Source of the DNA: Candidatus Nomurabacteria bacterium RIFCSPHIGHO2_01_FULL_39_10
Lineage (GTDB): Bacteria; Patescibacteriota; Minisyncoccia; Phycocordibacterales; UBA9973
Length of the DNA stretch: 15,515 bases
Assembly: GCA_001786805.1 (NCBI GenBank)
Contig: MFTJ01000024.1
Location: forward strand, 1 to 15,515
Direction: 5' to 3'
This document shows, in pieces, positions 5,041 to 11,024 of the stretch. The notes below the pieces were generated by a model. It saw only the letters and a list, made by a program, of their open reading frames with translations. It did not search any database and was not told the origin of the DNA. Position 1 is the stretch's first letter. The number at the start of each line of letters is the position of its first letter. The position numbers and the translations under genes were made by a program.

Positions 5041-6348
5041 TTTCAGCCACTCTTCATCCTGCCTAACCAATAATTTATTTTTATTTTCTTTATCAAAAAG
5101 TATCGCTTCTACCACGCGCTCCATACGCATACCTTGGGAGCCCTTCACGAGAACCAAGTCTCCCTTCTGCACAAAAGTTTCCATAAATTTCCCCGCTTCT
5201 GACGATTTTAGAAATTCAAAAATACTGCCGGGATTCATGCCCGCCCCGCCAGAAGCGGGGTAAACCTCCATCGCGCCTTCTTTTATTGCTTGCGCCCTTG
5301 GTCCCACCACTATCAACACATCGCAATTTTCTTTCGCGGCTCTGCCGACATTTTTATGCGCCTCTTCCGTGTGCTTGCCTAGTTCCAGCATGTCGCCCAA
5401 AACTGCGATTTTTCTTCCGGAACATTTTACTTGCCCTAAAGTTTTAAGCCCAGCTTCACAGGCAAAGGGAGAAGAGTTGTAGGTATCATCAATAATCATT
5501 GTGTCATGCAAGCCCCCCAATAATCTCATGCGTCCCGGCGCAACGTCATAATTTTTAAGCGATTCTATTGCATTAATCATGTTAAATTTCAATCCTAAAG
5601 CAAGCGCGAGAGATGCTAGAGACGCATATATATGATTCCTGCCAAAAACTCCCTCAATAACCACAGGCAAACTGTCTCCTCCCTCATCTACGCGAAAAAT
5701 TACTCCCTTTGGAATGCCATTTTCGTCATATGAAATGCTATCGGCGGAAGCTAAGACATTAGAGCCTTCTTTAAATCCAAAAGTAAGGGTAATATTTTTG
5801 GTTTTTGTTTTCATCTCCAGCACGTCATCATCATCGGCATTCAGTATCAGAAGTCCGTCTTTTTTTAAAGTTTTTATTAAGCTGCTTTTTTCTTCTATCA
5901 AAGATTTACGCGAAGGGAAAAATTCTATGTGCGCCGGCGTTTCTCCTATCGCGGTGATAATGACTACATCTGCTTTGAGCCACGAAGCCGTGCGGCGCAT
6001 ATCGCCCTCCTTGCCTATGCCCGCCTCCAGTACCAGCCAAGCCGGATATTTGTGCGGATAAATATAGAGCCAAAGACCTTTTAAAATATTGAGAAGCCAG
6101 CGAAAAGGATTGTTCCACCCATTTGGAATACCTAAAATAGTAAGCGGCAATCCTATTTCGCTATTGTAACTTTTATCACTTTTGCGGACATACGCTGATT
6201 TGGAAATTACCGCATAGACGGCATCTTTGGTGGAAGTCTTGCCGATGCTTCCGGTAATGGCGATAATTCTCGGTTTATACTTGGAGATGACCAATTGCGA
6301 CTCTATCCGCAAGATATATGCTATTGCTTTTTTAAAAATGTTTTTCAT
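5032..6348 (-). CDS. murF: UDP-N-acetylmuramoyl-tripeptide--D-alanyl-D-alanine ligase
   Basis: A 438-residue Mur ligase. It adds D-Ala-D-Ala to the UDP-MurNAc tripeptide in the cytoplasm, the last soluble step of peptidoglycan precursor synthesis. The ATP-binding loop is ITGSIGKTST (31-40, Lys37); SYNSEIGLPLT (60-70) and the acidic LEAG/GDM stretch near 108-116 belong to the central domain. DDTYNSSP (287-294) and VLGDMLELG (316-324) mark the C-terminal domain, and KGSQGMRMERVV lies near the end. It is the last gene of the mraZ-rsmH-ftsL-ftsI-murF run, separated from ftsI by a 42-base hairpin. Residues 363-374 (YPASGGAGMNPG) are encoded around a GC-rich palindrome (5244-5260) and look like an insertion. 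No Shine-Dalgarno sequence is visible. Confidence 0.95.
   Translation of the reverse strand: MKNIFKKAIAYILRIESQLVISKYKPRIIAITGSIGKTSTKDAVYAVISKSAYVRKSDKSYNSEIGLPLTILGIPNGWNNPFRWLLNILKGLWLYIYPHKYPAWLVLEAGIGKEGDMRRTASWLKADVVIITAIGETPAHIEFFPSRKSLIEEKSSLIKTLKKDGLLILNADDDDVLEMKTKTKNITLTFGFKEGSNVLASADSISYDENGIPKGVIFRVDEGGDSLPVVIEGVFGRNHIYASLASLALALGLKFNMINAIESLKNYDVAPGRMRLLGGLHDTMIIDDTYNSSPFACEAGLKTLGQVKCSGRKIAVLGDMLELGKHTEEAHKNVGRAAKENCDVLIVVGPRAQAIKEGAMEVYPASGGAGMNPGSIFEFLKSSEAGKFMETFVQKGDLVLVKGSQGMRMERVVEAILFDKENKNKLLVRQDEEWLKKK
5244..5260. repeat. GC-rich palindrome inside murF
   Basis: CCCCGC and GCGGGG around the loop CAGAA, preceded by another GC-rich stretch (CCGCC-type) in otherwise AT-rich DNA. 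It is in frame and encodes a Gly/Ala/Pro-rich loop near residue 367 of MurF. It resembles the palindrome in lysS at 12360-12373. Confidence 0.6.
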
Positions 6349-6354
6349 GGATTT

Positions 6355-6396
6355 ACAGCGCCTAAGGCGCTGGCTAACCAGTGCCTTAGGCGCTGT
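6355..6396 (-). repeat. 42-base double palindrome filling the ftsI-murF gap
   Basis: Positions 6355-6373 pair with 6378-6396 over 19 bp (one G-T) around the four-base loop CTAA. Each half is itself a palindrome: CAGCGCC-TAA-GGCGCTG on the left and CAGTGCC-TTA-GGCGCTG on the right. It can therefore form one long hairpin or two 7-bp hairpins. It begins next to the ftsI stop codon and ends six bases before the murF ATG. No T-run follows, so it is not a standard terminator. It may be an RNA processing or stability element, or an inserted palindrome. Confidence 0.85.
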
Positions 6397-8118
6397 CTAT
6401 CTATCCGGCGGGATTTCATAATAATTCAATAAAAAATTGGTGATATCCAAGAACGGCTTGGTCCAAGTGGTTGCGGAATATTCCACCCCTTTTGGATTTA
6501 TGGCATAAAGAAAAACTATAAATTTCGGTTCATGAGCCGGAAAATAGCCCATGAAAGAATGGGTATACCTATCTTCATAGTATCCTCCCGTGGTGTTGTT
6601 CGCAACCTGCGCCGTTCCTGTTTTTACCGCTACGCTAAAATGCTCCAGTCCCGATTTCAGTCCCTTATCCATAACTTCCACAAGCATGCTGGTGATTTCT
6701 TCGGAAGTTTCAGGGCTTATTTTTGCGCGGGTAACAGGATGCGATATTTTCTTGGAAGTGCCGTTATTATATTTTATTTCTTTGACGACATGAGGCACAA
6801 CTAAATTTCCTCCGTTGCCGAGCGATGCCAACGCGCGAATGAGCTCAATGGGAGTCAGGGCTATTCCCTGACCAAAAGCGGCATTGGCATATTCAATTTC
6901 TCGGGGACTATTTAATATATTAGAAACAAGCCCGCTCGTTTCGTTGGGCAAATCAATTCCGGTTTTGTCTTTTATTCCGTAAGAGAGTAGGTACTCGCGC
7001 AGGCGTTCTTTGCCCAGTTTTTGTTGCACAAAAACCATTCCGGTATTGAGAGATTGATTGAGTACATCCTGCATTGTCGTGTTCGGACCTCTTCCCCTTT
7101 TATCAAAATTGGTAATTGTATGCTTCTCAACTACAACTTCGCCTTTGTCATCATACACGGTGAGAGGCGTCACAACTTTAGCATCCAAAGCTCCCGCCAT
7201 TATCAATGGCTTGACTACCGAGCCAAACTCTAAAACATTTTCCACAATCGGATTGGAAAAAATGGAAACATTTTTAATCTGAGAAAAATCATTTGGATTA
7301 AAGTCGGGCTTGACGCCGATTGCGTAAATGGAGCCGTCTGTCGGATTCATAATGATTCCCCCCACGGAGTCTATTTGATATTTATCTTTCACCTCTCCTA
7401 ATTTCTTTTCCAAGAAATTCTGAACCGTGGGTTCGATGGTGGTGACTATGTCTCCTTCGGATGTTTCGTTTTTGAATAAAGTTTTTTGAATGTCGGAAAA
7501 AACTTCCGCGAAAAAATTCACATAAAGATCTTTTCCTGTTCGCAGAAGTACGCTGTTATAAGATCTCTCTAGACCATAACGTCCACCAAGCTCCGCGTCT
7601 TTGTACCCCACAAGTCCCAGCGCATGGGAAGCGAGAGAATTTCCCGGATAAAAGCGCCATTTTTCTTTAAAAATGCTGATGCCGGGAATTTTAAGAAGAG
7701 ACACGGCATCCGCTTTTTCTTTTGTGAGATAATTGGCAATTTCCTCGTAGGGATCATTTTTCTTTCTTGCTTTTGTTATAAAATCTTGGTAATCCAGAGG
7801 AATTATTATAGAGAGCGTTTCGTAAACATTTTCCGGCTCGGCAATTTTTCCAGGATTTATGGCAATCTTGAAACCGGTTGCTTGGGCGACAGCCGTGACA
7901 AGCCCGCCATCTTTGCCGCCCGCGCCCTTGTTTTGAAAAAAAATCGTCCCGCGCTCATAAATATTAAGAGAAGGCGTGACATACTGCCGGTCAGCTAGTT
8001 CCGAATAAGCTTTGCCACGTACAATCTGCACCAAAAAAAGTTTGGCAGACAGAACCAAACCAAAAACTACGATACATAGGAGGATTATCTTGGGTCTGGA
8101 AATAAAACTAAAGGTCAT
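6397..8118 (-). CDS. ftsI: FtsI/PBP2-type peptidoglycan D,D-transpeptidase
   Basis: A 573-residue class B penicillin-binding protein. Residues 10-30 form the single N-terminal membrane anchor. The dimerisation domain spans roughly 35-230 (RGTIF at 56-60). The transpeptidase domain carries all three active-site motifs: S300-V-V-K, S356-L-N and K499-T-G. The first motif is preceded by EFG instead of the usual EPG. The enzyme crosslinks septal peptidoglycan on the outer face of the membrane and is the beta-lactam target. It overlaps the FtsL-like gene by 11 bases, suggesting translational coupling, and the 42-base hairpin follows its stop codon. The position after rsmH and ftsL favours FtsI over an elongation-type PBP2. 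Confidence 0.93.
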   Translation of the reverse strand: MTFSFISRPKIILLCIVVFGLVLSAKLFLVQIVRGKAYSELADRQYVTPSLNIYERGTIFFQNKGAGGKDGGLVTAVAQATGFKIAINPGKIAEPENVYETLSIIIPLDYQDFITKARKKNDPYEEIANYLTKEKADAVSLLKIPGISIFKEKWRFYPGNSLASHALGLVGYKDAELGGRYGLERSYNSVLLRTGKDLYVNFFAEVFSDIQKTLFKNETSEGDIVTTIEPTVQNFLEKKLGEVKDKYQIDSVGGIIMNPTDGSIYAIGVKPDFNPNDFSQIKNVSIFSNPIVENVLEFGSVVKPLIMAGALDAKVVTPLTVYDDKGEVVVEKHTITNFDKRGRGPNTTMQDVLNQSLNTGMVFVQQKLGKERLREYLLSYGIKDKTGIDLPNETSGLVSNILNSPREIEYANAAFGQGIALTPIELIRALASLGNGGNLVVPHVVKEIKYNNGTSKKISHPVTRAKISPETSEEITSMLVEVMDKGLKSGLEHFSVAVKTGTAQVANNTTGGYYEDRYTHSFMGYFPAHEPKFIVFLYAINPKGVEYSATTWTKPFLDITNFLLNYYEIPPDR

Positions 8119-8479
8119 TTTGGACTATTTTTACGCTAGAAGAAACCGTAGGCAGAAAACTGAGAGCCTTGCGGGTCGCAAAATTCGCTTTTATCTCTTT
8201 AAAACCAAGAGAATATGAAAGGGCAAGATCAACATTGTTAGACATGGACAAATAGGCAAACTCTAGATCGCCGACTTCACTTGAAAGGACGCGCGCATCC
8301 GCTTCAAAACTTCTGCGTTCCACGATATTCATAACCATATTTCCCAAAAATAAGACATACAAAAGAGCGAGCGCTCCGAAAGAGCCAATGATGATGTTGA
8401 AAGCAAGCTTCTCAATGTTGTTGTTTACAACACTGACGCTCCTCACATACATATTGAATTTTGAACTTATTGCTTTCAT
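8108..8479 (-). CDS. FtsL-like division protein
   Basis: A 123-residue bitopic membrane protein. It has a short cytoplasmic start, a membrane helix at about residues 25-50 (AFNIIIGSFGALALLYVLFL), then a helical extracytoplasmic part (ERRSFEADARVLSSEVGDLE) and a short polar tail. FtsL sequences are poorly conserved, so the call rests on topology, length and position between rsmH and ftsI, where ftsL lies in other bacteria. FtsL would link FtsI/FtsW to the divisome. Its start overlaps the rsmH stop in an ATGA arrangement, and its end overlaps ftsI, implying coupled translation. Confidence 0.7.
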   Translation of the reverse strand: MKAISSKFNMYVRSVSVVNNNIEKLAFNIIIGSFGALALLYVLFLGNMVMNIVERRSFEADARVLSSEVGDLEFAYLSMSNNVDLALSYSLGFKEIKANFATRKALSFLPTVSSSVKIVQNDL

Positions 8480-9420
8480 ATCTTTTGTATAATTCTCAAT
8501 TTTGCGCTTCGCGCCCTAGAATTATTTTTAATTTCTTCTTTTCCCGCCGTAATCGGTTTCTTGCTTATTAAAATCGCTTTTTTTTCATTCGCTTGTTTTT
8601 TGAAAAATCTTTTTACTATCCTGTCTTCTAAACTATGGAAAGAAATGACCGACATTCTGCCTCCCTCTTTTAATGTCTGAAATCCTTTTTCTAAACCTTC
8701 CGATAATGCGCCCAATTCGTCGTTGACCGCTATGCGTATTGCTTGGAAAGTTTTGGTGGCGCAGTGTATCTTGCTCTTTCTGAACCTTGCCGGTATCGCT
8801 TCCTCTATAACTTTTACCAAGTCAAAAGTGGTTTTAATTTCCTGCTTCTTTCTCGCTTTCGCTATCGCCCCCGCAATCCTGCGAGCTTGGCGTTCCTCGC
8901 CGTAGCCGTAGATAACATCCGCCAGACTTTCTTCTCCCCAAGTGTTCACAACTTCATAAGCTGTGACATCTGAGGGAGTTGGATTTTCTTTCATAGTCAT
9001 GATGAGAGGCTCATCTCTCATAAAAGAAAATCCTCGTCCAGAACTTTGGAGTTGGTCTGAACTTAAACCCAAATCCAAAATAATTCCATTAACTGTTTTG
9101 GGAGCCGAACTCCCAAATGGGAGCTCGGCTCCCAAAACTTTATCTAAATTTCTAAAGTTGGCTTCATGGAAAGAAATATCGCAACCTAACTCTTTGAACT
9201 TGCTTTTGGCTTTTATGAAAACTCCTTTGTCCTGGTCAAGCGCGATTATTTTTACACCCGGATTTTTTTTGCAAATTTCCAGGCTGTGTCCGCCTCCGCC
9301 GAACGTGCCGTCAACCACGATAAGTTTTTCATTCCCCGCCTTCTGCGGAGCAAACAAGCCTTCTATAGCTTCATTTAAAAGAACTGTCTTGTGTCTGGTT
9401 ACCCCCTCCGTATTTGTCAT
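8476..9420 (-). CDS. rsmH: 16S rRNA (cytosine(1402)-N4)-methyltransferase RsmH
   Basis: A 314-residue RsmH (MraW), the normal family length. It methylates C1402 of 16S rRNA in the decoding centre using S-adenosylmethionine. Motifs: HKTVLLNEAI (10-19), the SAM loop VDGTFGGGGHS (36-46), LDQDKG, ILDLGLSS and GRGFSFMRD, KTFQAIRIAVNDEL, and ISFHSLEDRIVK near the end. I start it at 9420 (MTNTEGVTRHK), one base after the mraZ stop, rather than at the longer in-frame ATG inside mraZ. Residues about 95-109 (LGAELPFGSSAPKT) are encoded by a 42-base double palindrome and appear as an extra loop between the NFRNLDKV and NGIILDLG elements. The stop overlaps the ftsL-like start. Confidence 0.95.
   Translation of the reverse strand: MTNTEGVTRHKTVLLNEAIEGLFAPQKAGNEKLIVVDGTFGGGGHSLEICKKNPGVKIIALDQDKGVFIKAKSKFKELGCDISFHEANFRNLDKVLGAELPFGSSAPKTVNGIILDLGLSSDQLQSSGRGFSFMRDEPLIMTMKENPTPSDVTAYEVVNTWGEESLADVIYGYGEERQARRIAGAIAKARKKQEIKTTFDLVKVIEEAIPARFRKSKIHCATKTFQAIRIAVNDELGALSEGLEKGFQTLKEGGRMSVISFHSLEDRIVKRFFKKQANEKKAILISKKPITAGKEEIKNNSRARSAKLRIIQKI
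9096..9137. repeat. 42-base double palindrome in frame inside rsmH
   Basis: Positions 9096-9108 pair perfectly with 9125-9137. After one A/C mismatch, 9110-9114 pair with 9119-9123 around the loop AAAT: 18 bp in all. As in the ftsI-murF element, each half can also fold alone: GGGAG-CCGAA-CTCCC and GGGAG-CTCGG-CTCCC. Its length is a multiple of three and it is read through as LGAELPFGSSAPKT. Confidence 0.85.
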
Positions 9421-9421
9421 C

Positions 9422-9865
9422 TTATTTGCTTTCGTTTCCAAGCCTCTCTGCCAACTGCTCCGCCTGCTTAGAAACCATTTCCTTCTGCTCCGACCATGCC
9501 TTTTCATTCCAAACCTCCAGCCTGTCCCTCACTCCGATAATTGCCGCTTTGTCCCGAAGACGTATCCCCTCCTGTAAAAATTCAGGTATCAGCATTCGTC
9601 CGATTGAATCTATTTCCACTTCCGCCGCCCGTCCAAACATATATCTGTTGAAATTTCTCTGGTCAGCTTTCAGGAAAGACAAATCTGAATCGGAACTGGA
9701 AAGTTTCTGGCTAACCTTTTCCCATTCTTTTGTTGTGAAAATGAACAAGCATTGTCCCAACCCCGGTGTGATAATAATTTTCCTGCCGAGCTCCTTCCTG
9801 AACTTTGCCGGCATTGAAACTCTGTTCTTCTCGTCTATGGTGTGTATATATTCGCCGATTAGCAT
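9422..9865 (-). CDS. mraZ: Transcriptional regulator / division protein MraZ
   Basis: A 147-residue MraZ with two SpoVT/AbrB-type DNA-binding repeats. The first begins MLIGEYIHTIDEKNRVSMPAKFR, the second centres on FGRAAEVEIDSIGRMLIPEFL. MraZ binds TGGGN direct repeats upstream of its own operon and controls the division and cell-wall cluster. The ATG at 9865 matches the family start; the in-frame ATG at 9898 would translate through the MraZ boxes. The C-terminal 20 residues are a charged helix. It heads the run mraZ-rsmH-ftsL-ftsI-murF, with one base separating its stop from rsmH. Confidence 0.95.
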   Translation of the reverse strand: MLIGEYIHTIDEKNRVSMPAKFRKELGRKIIITPGLGQCLFIFTTKEWEKVSQKLSSSDSDLSFLKADQRNFNRYMFGRAAEVEIDSIGRMLIPEFLQEGIRLRDKAAIIGVRDRLEVWNEKAWSEQKEMVSKQAEQLAERLGNESK

Positions 9866-9877
9866 AAAATTATTATT

Positions 9878-9930
9878 TCCCACTTTTTCCCACTTCATAT
9901 ATATTGTAAACCACCAGTAAAATAGCGCAA
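9878..9930 (-). promoter_or_regulatory. mraZ promoter with two MraZ boxes
   Basis: On the minus strand, TTGCGC (9930-9925), a 16-base spacer and TACAAT (9908-9903) form a promoter. Transcription would begin near 9896. Immediately downstream, TGGGA occurs twice (9892-9888 and 9882-9878) with five bases between. This is the known MraZ box pattern with its 10-base period. Such operators usually have three or four repeats; only two are clear here. Their place over the start of transcription suits autorepression. Confidence 0.75.
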
Positions 9931-9949
9931 GCTTAGATACAAACTAAAC

Positions 9950-9958
9950 TGTGGATAA
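9950..9958 (-). other. Single consensus DnaA box
   Basis: The minus strand reads TTATCCACA, the consensus DnaA 9-mer, between the mraZ promoter and the first RNA promoter. No cluster or AT-rich unwinding array surrounds it, so it is not an origin. It could be a regulatory box or chance. Confidence 0.3.
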
Positions 9959-9965
9959 CTTTCTA

Positions 9966-9994
9966 TTGAATTTTATATTTCTTGACCCTATACT
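9966..9994 (+). promoter_or_regulatory. Promoter of RNA A
   Basis: TTGAAT (9966-9971), a 17-base spacer, TATACT (9989-9994). Initiation is expected near 10001, exactly where the folded RNA begins. Confidence 0.75.
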
Positions 9995-10000
9995 CCGGTA

Positions 10001-10201
10001 GTTCGTCGGGGACCCTGCGGTTCTGAATTTAAACCTGTACCCGAGAGTACGGAAATTGGGGTTTGTAACAGCCTCAGTTTAAACCTGCGCCAGAGAGTGC
10101 AGAAATTCAGTTCCGTAGGGTTATCTCCTTACGAACAAAGGCGCGATGCGCCAACGGCCCCCGAAAAGTCAATTTTTTGATTTATCGGGTGCTTTTATTT
10201 T
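10001..10201 (+). ncRNA. Unassigned structured RNA A (about 200 nt)
   Basis: The first bases after the promoter, GTTCGT (10001-10006), pair with ACGAAC (10131-10136). The helix continues inward as ACCCTGCGG (10012-10020) with CCGTAGGGT (10113-10121), a TT/TT internal loop, and CTGAATTT (10023-10030) with AAATTCAG (10103-10110). The interior holds two related hairpin units 50 bases apart: CTGTAC-CCGAGA-GTACGG and CTGCGC-CAGAGA-GTGCAG. Their stems differ by compensating changes and each is flanked by TTTAAAC and AAATT. A GGCGC-GAT-GCGCC hairpin and a terminator follow. No convincing protein gene lies here. A long rod with an open centre recalls 6S RNA, but I see no sequence match, nor RNase P, tmRNA or SRP signatures. 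Confidence 0.7.
10160..10201 (+). terminator. Terminator of RNA A
   Basis: CCCGA...TCGGG (10160-10189) with a continuing AAG/TTT and TCAA/TTGA stem, loop of four Ts, then GCTTTTATTTT. Confidence 0.7.
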
Positions 10202-10275
10202 CACGGAGAATCTTTATTTCTTACTATCTTTTACATATGTTCAAGATGGTAAGAAAATTATTTTTTCAATTTCGG

Positions 10276-10303
10276 TTGACAAACTACGACATTAGAGTAC
10301 GAT
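10276..10303 (+). promoter_or_regulatory. Promoter of RNA B
   Basis: A perfect -35 TTGACA (10276-10281), a 16-base spacer and TACGAT (10298-10303). Initiation is expected at about 10310, the base before the first stem of RNA B. Confidence 0.8.
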
Positions 10304-10310
10304 TCAAGCA

Positions 10311-10496
10311 GTTTTGGGTTGGCCGGAACACCGTGGGGTGAAGAGGGAGGAGAACCTCCCCACCCGTTAACACGGCAAAGCCCGCGCCCAAAAACACTTT
10401 GGGTGATAAAACACCCGAAGTTGCGCCTGGAGATCCTCCTTTGGTATCAGATCAAAGTAATTTCCGGGCGCTAATTATTTTAAAGATAATTTTTTT
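10311..10496 (+). ncRNA. Unassigned structured RNA B (about 185 nt)
   Basis: The 5' end GTTTTGGG (10311-10318) can pair with CCCAAAAAC (10387-10395, one bulge). Inside is a long interrupted hairpin: CCGTG/CACGG (10331-10335, 10371-10375), GGGTG/CACCC (10336-10340, 10361-10365) and GGGAGG-AGAA-CCTCCC (10345-10360). Next, ACTTTGGGTG (10396-10405) pairs with CACCCGAAGT (10412-10421) over 10 bp. GCCCG (10380-10384) can pair with CGGGC (10465-10469) to close the 3' domain. CCCAAA (10387-10392) could instead pair with TTTGGG (10398-10403), so alternative folds exist. The unit has its own promoter and terminator and no ORF of note. I do not recognise the family. Confidence 0.7.
10473..10496 (+). terminator. 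Terminator of RNA B
   Basis: AATTATTT (10473-10480), a three-base loop, AGATAATT (10484-10491) and a run of seven Ts (10490-10496). Confidence 0.65.
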
Positions 10497-10520
10497 AAAA
10501 ATAAACTTAATAAAAAAATG

Positions 10521-10548
10521 TTGGAAAATTATAAATTTGTAGTACTAT
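10521..10548 (+). promoter_or_regulatory. Promoter of RNA C
   Basis: TTGGAA (10521-10526), a 16-base spacer, TACTAT (10543-10548); overlapping TATTAT and TATATT offer alternatives. Initiation is expected between 10555 and 10559, where the terminal stem of RNA C begins. Confidence 0.6.
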
Positions 10549-10557
10549 TATATTGTT

Positions 10558-10767
10558 CGATCCCCAACCCACGAGTCTGTCGGGAGCAAAAGGAGGGGGT
10601 ACCGCCGACCACCCCATTGGCTAGCATCAGCTTTGGGGATGTGACTCGTTCCCGACAACTCGTGGGCATCTCTGGCGTTTTTTAAAAACGCCAGAAAAAG
10701 ACGCCTCGGAAACAACAAGTTTTCTGGGGCTTCGCTTATTTGACGAGTCCTGGGGATCTTTTTTTTT
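10558..10767 (+). ncRNA. Unassigned structured RNA C (about 210 nt)
   Basis: The ends pair: GATCCCCA (10559-10566) with TGGGGATC (10751-10758), followed at once by nine Ts, so the closing helix also acts as the terminator. Helix 2 is CCCACGAGT (10568-10576) with ACTCGTGGG (10658-10666), continued by TGTCGGGA (10578-10585) with TCCCGACA (10650-10657): 17 bp and one bulge. Helix 3 is the palindrome around TCTGGCGTTT and AAACGCCAGA (10671-10695). Helix 4 is GCCTCGGAAA with TTTCTGGGGC (about 10703-10730). The layout is a multi-branch junction. I see no tmRNA, RNase P, SRP or 5S signatures. It has its own promoter and no recognisable ORF. Confidence 0.75.
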
Positions 10768-10862
10768 ACGGAGAATTTTTTTCTTTTAATTTTATTTCTT
10801 TAAGCAGTTGTTTTTCTTTTTCTTTCAGATACTTGTGTTGCTGTTTAATACATTTATTTACA

Positions 10863-11003
10863 TTAAAATCTGGATTTGACTCCAAATTTTATCCCTGCGA
10901 CCGTCAATTTTAACATATCCTGCAATTGTTCTGCAGTCAAGTGCGCATATTGCGGCTCTTCTTTTATTTTTTCTAGATGTAGATTTACTTTGTGTTCTTT
11001 CAT
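10863..11003 (-). CDS. Small unknown ORF after lysS, possibly frameshifted
   Basis: 46 codons starting MKEHKVNLHLEKIKEEPQYA, 21 bases after the lysS stop and probably on the greA-lysS transcript. I do not recognise it. The ORF ends early, but a +1 frame opens just before, at about 10890. It runs about 40 more lysine-rich codons (SNPDFNVNKCIKQQHKYLKE and on) to a TAA at 10766-10768. The two parts read like one charged, helical protein of about 78 residues broken by a single-base shift in an A/T run. No Shine-Dalgarno sequence is visible. It may be a real small gene, a decayed one or a sequence error. Confidence 0.4.
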   Translation of the reverse strand: MKEHKVNLHLEKIKEEPQYAHLTAEQLQDMLKLTVAGIKFGVKSRF

Positions 11004-11024
11004 ATTTTTATTGCAAATAATTTT

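Noticed and set aside
7908..7930. GC-rich stretch in ftsI coding KGAGGKDGG
   Set aside because: It contains CCCGCC-like words in direct rather than inverted order, so it does not form the palindrome seen in murF and lysS. It may be a normal loop.
10001..10767. RNase P RNA, tmRNA, SRP RNA or 5S rRNA in the mraZ-lysS gap
   Set aside because: I looked on both strands for the conserved cores (for example GAGGAAAGTC of RNase P, GGAAGGAAGCAGCC of SRP, the tRNA-like end of tmRNA, CCGAAC-GAAGT of 5S) and found none. A covariance search would settle this.
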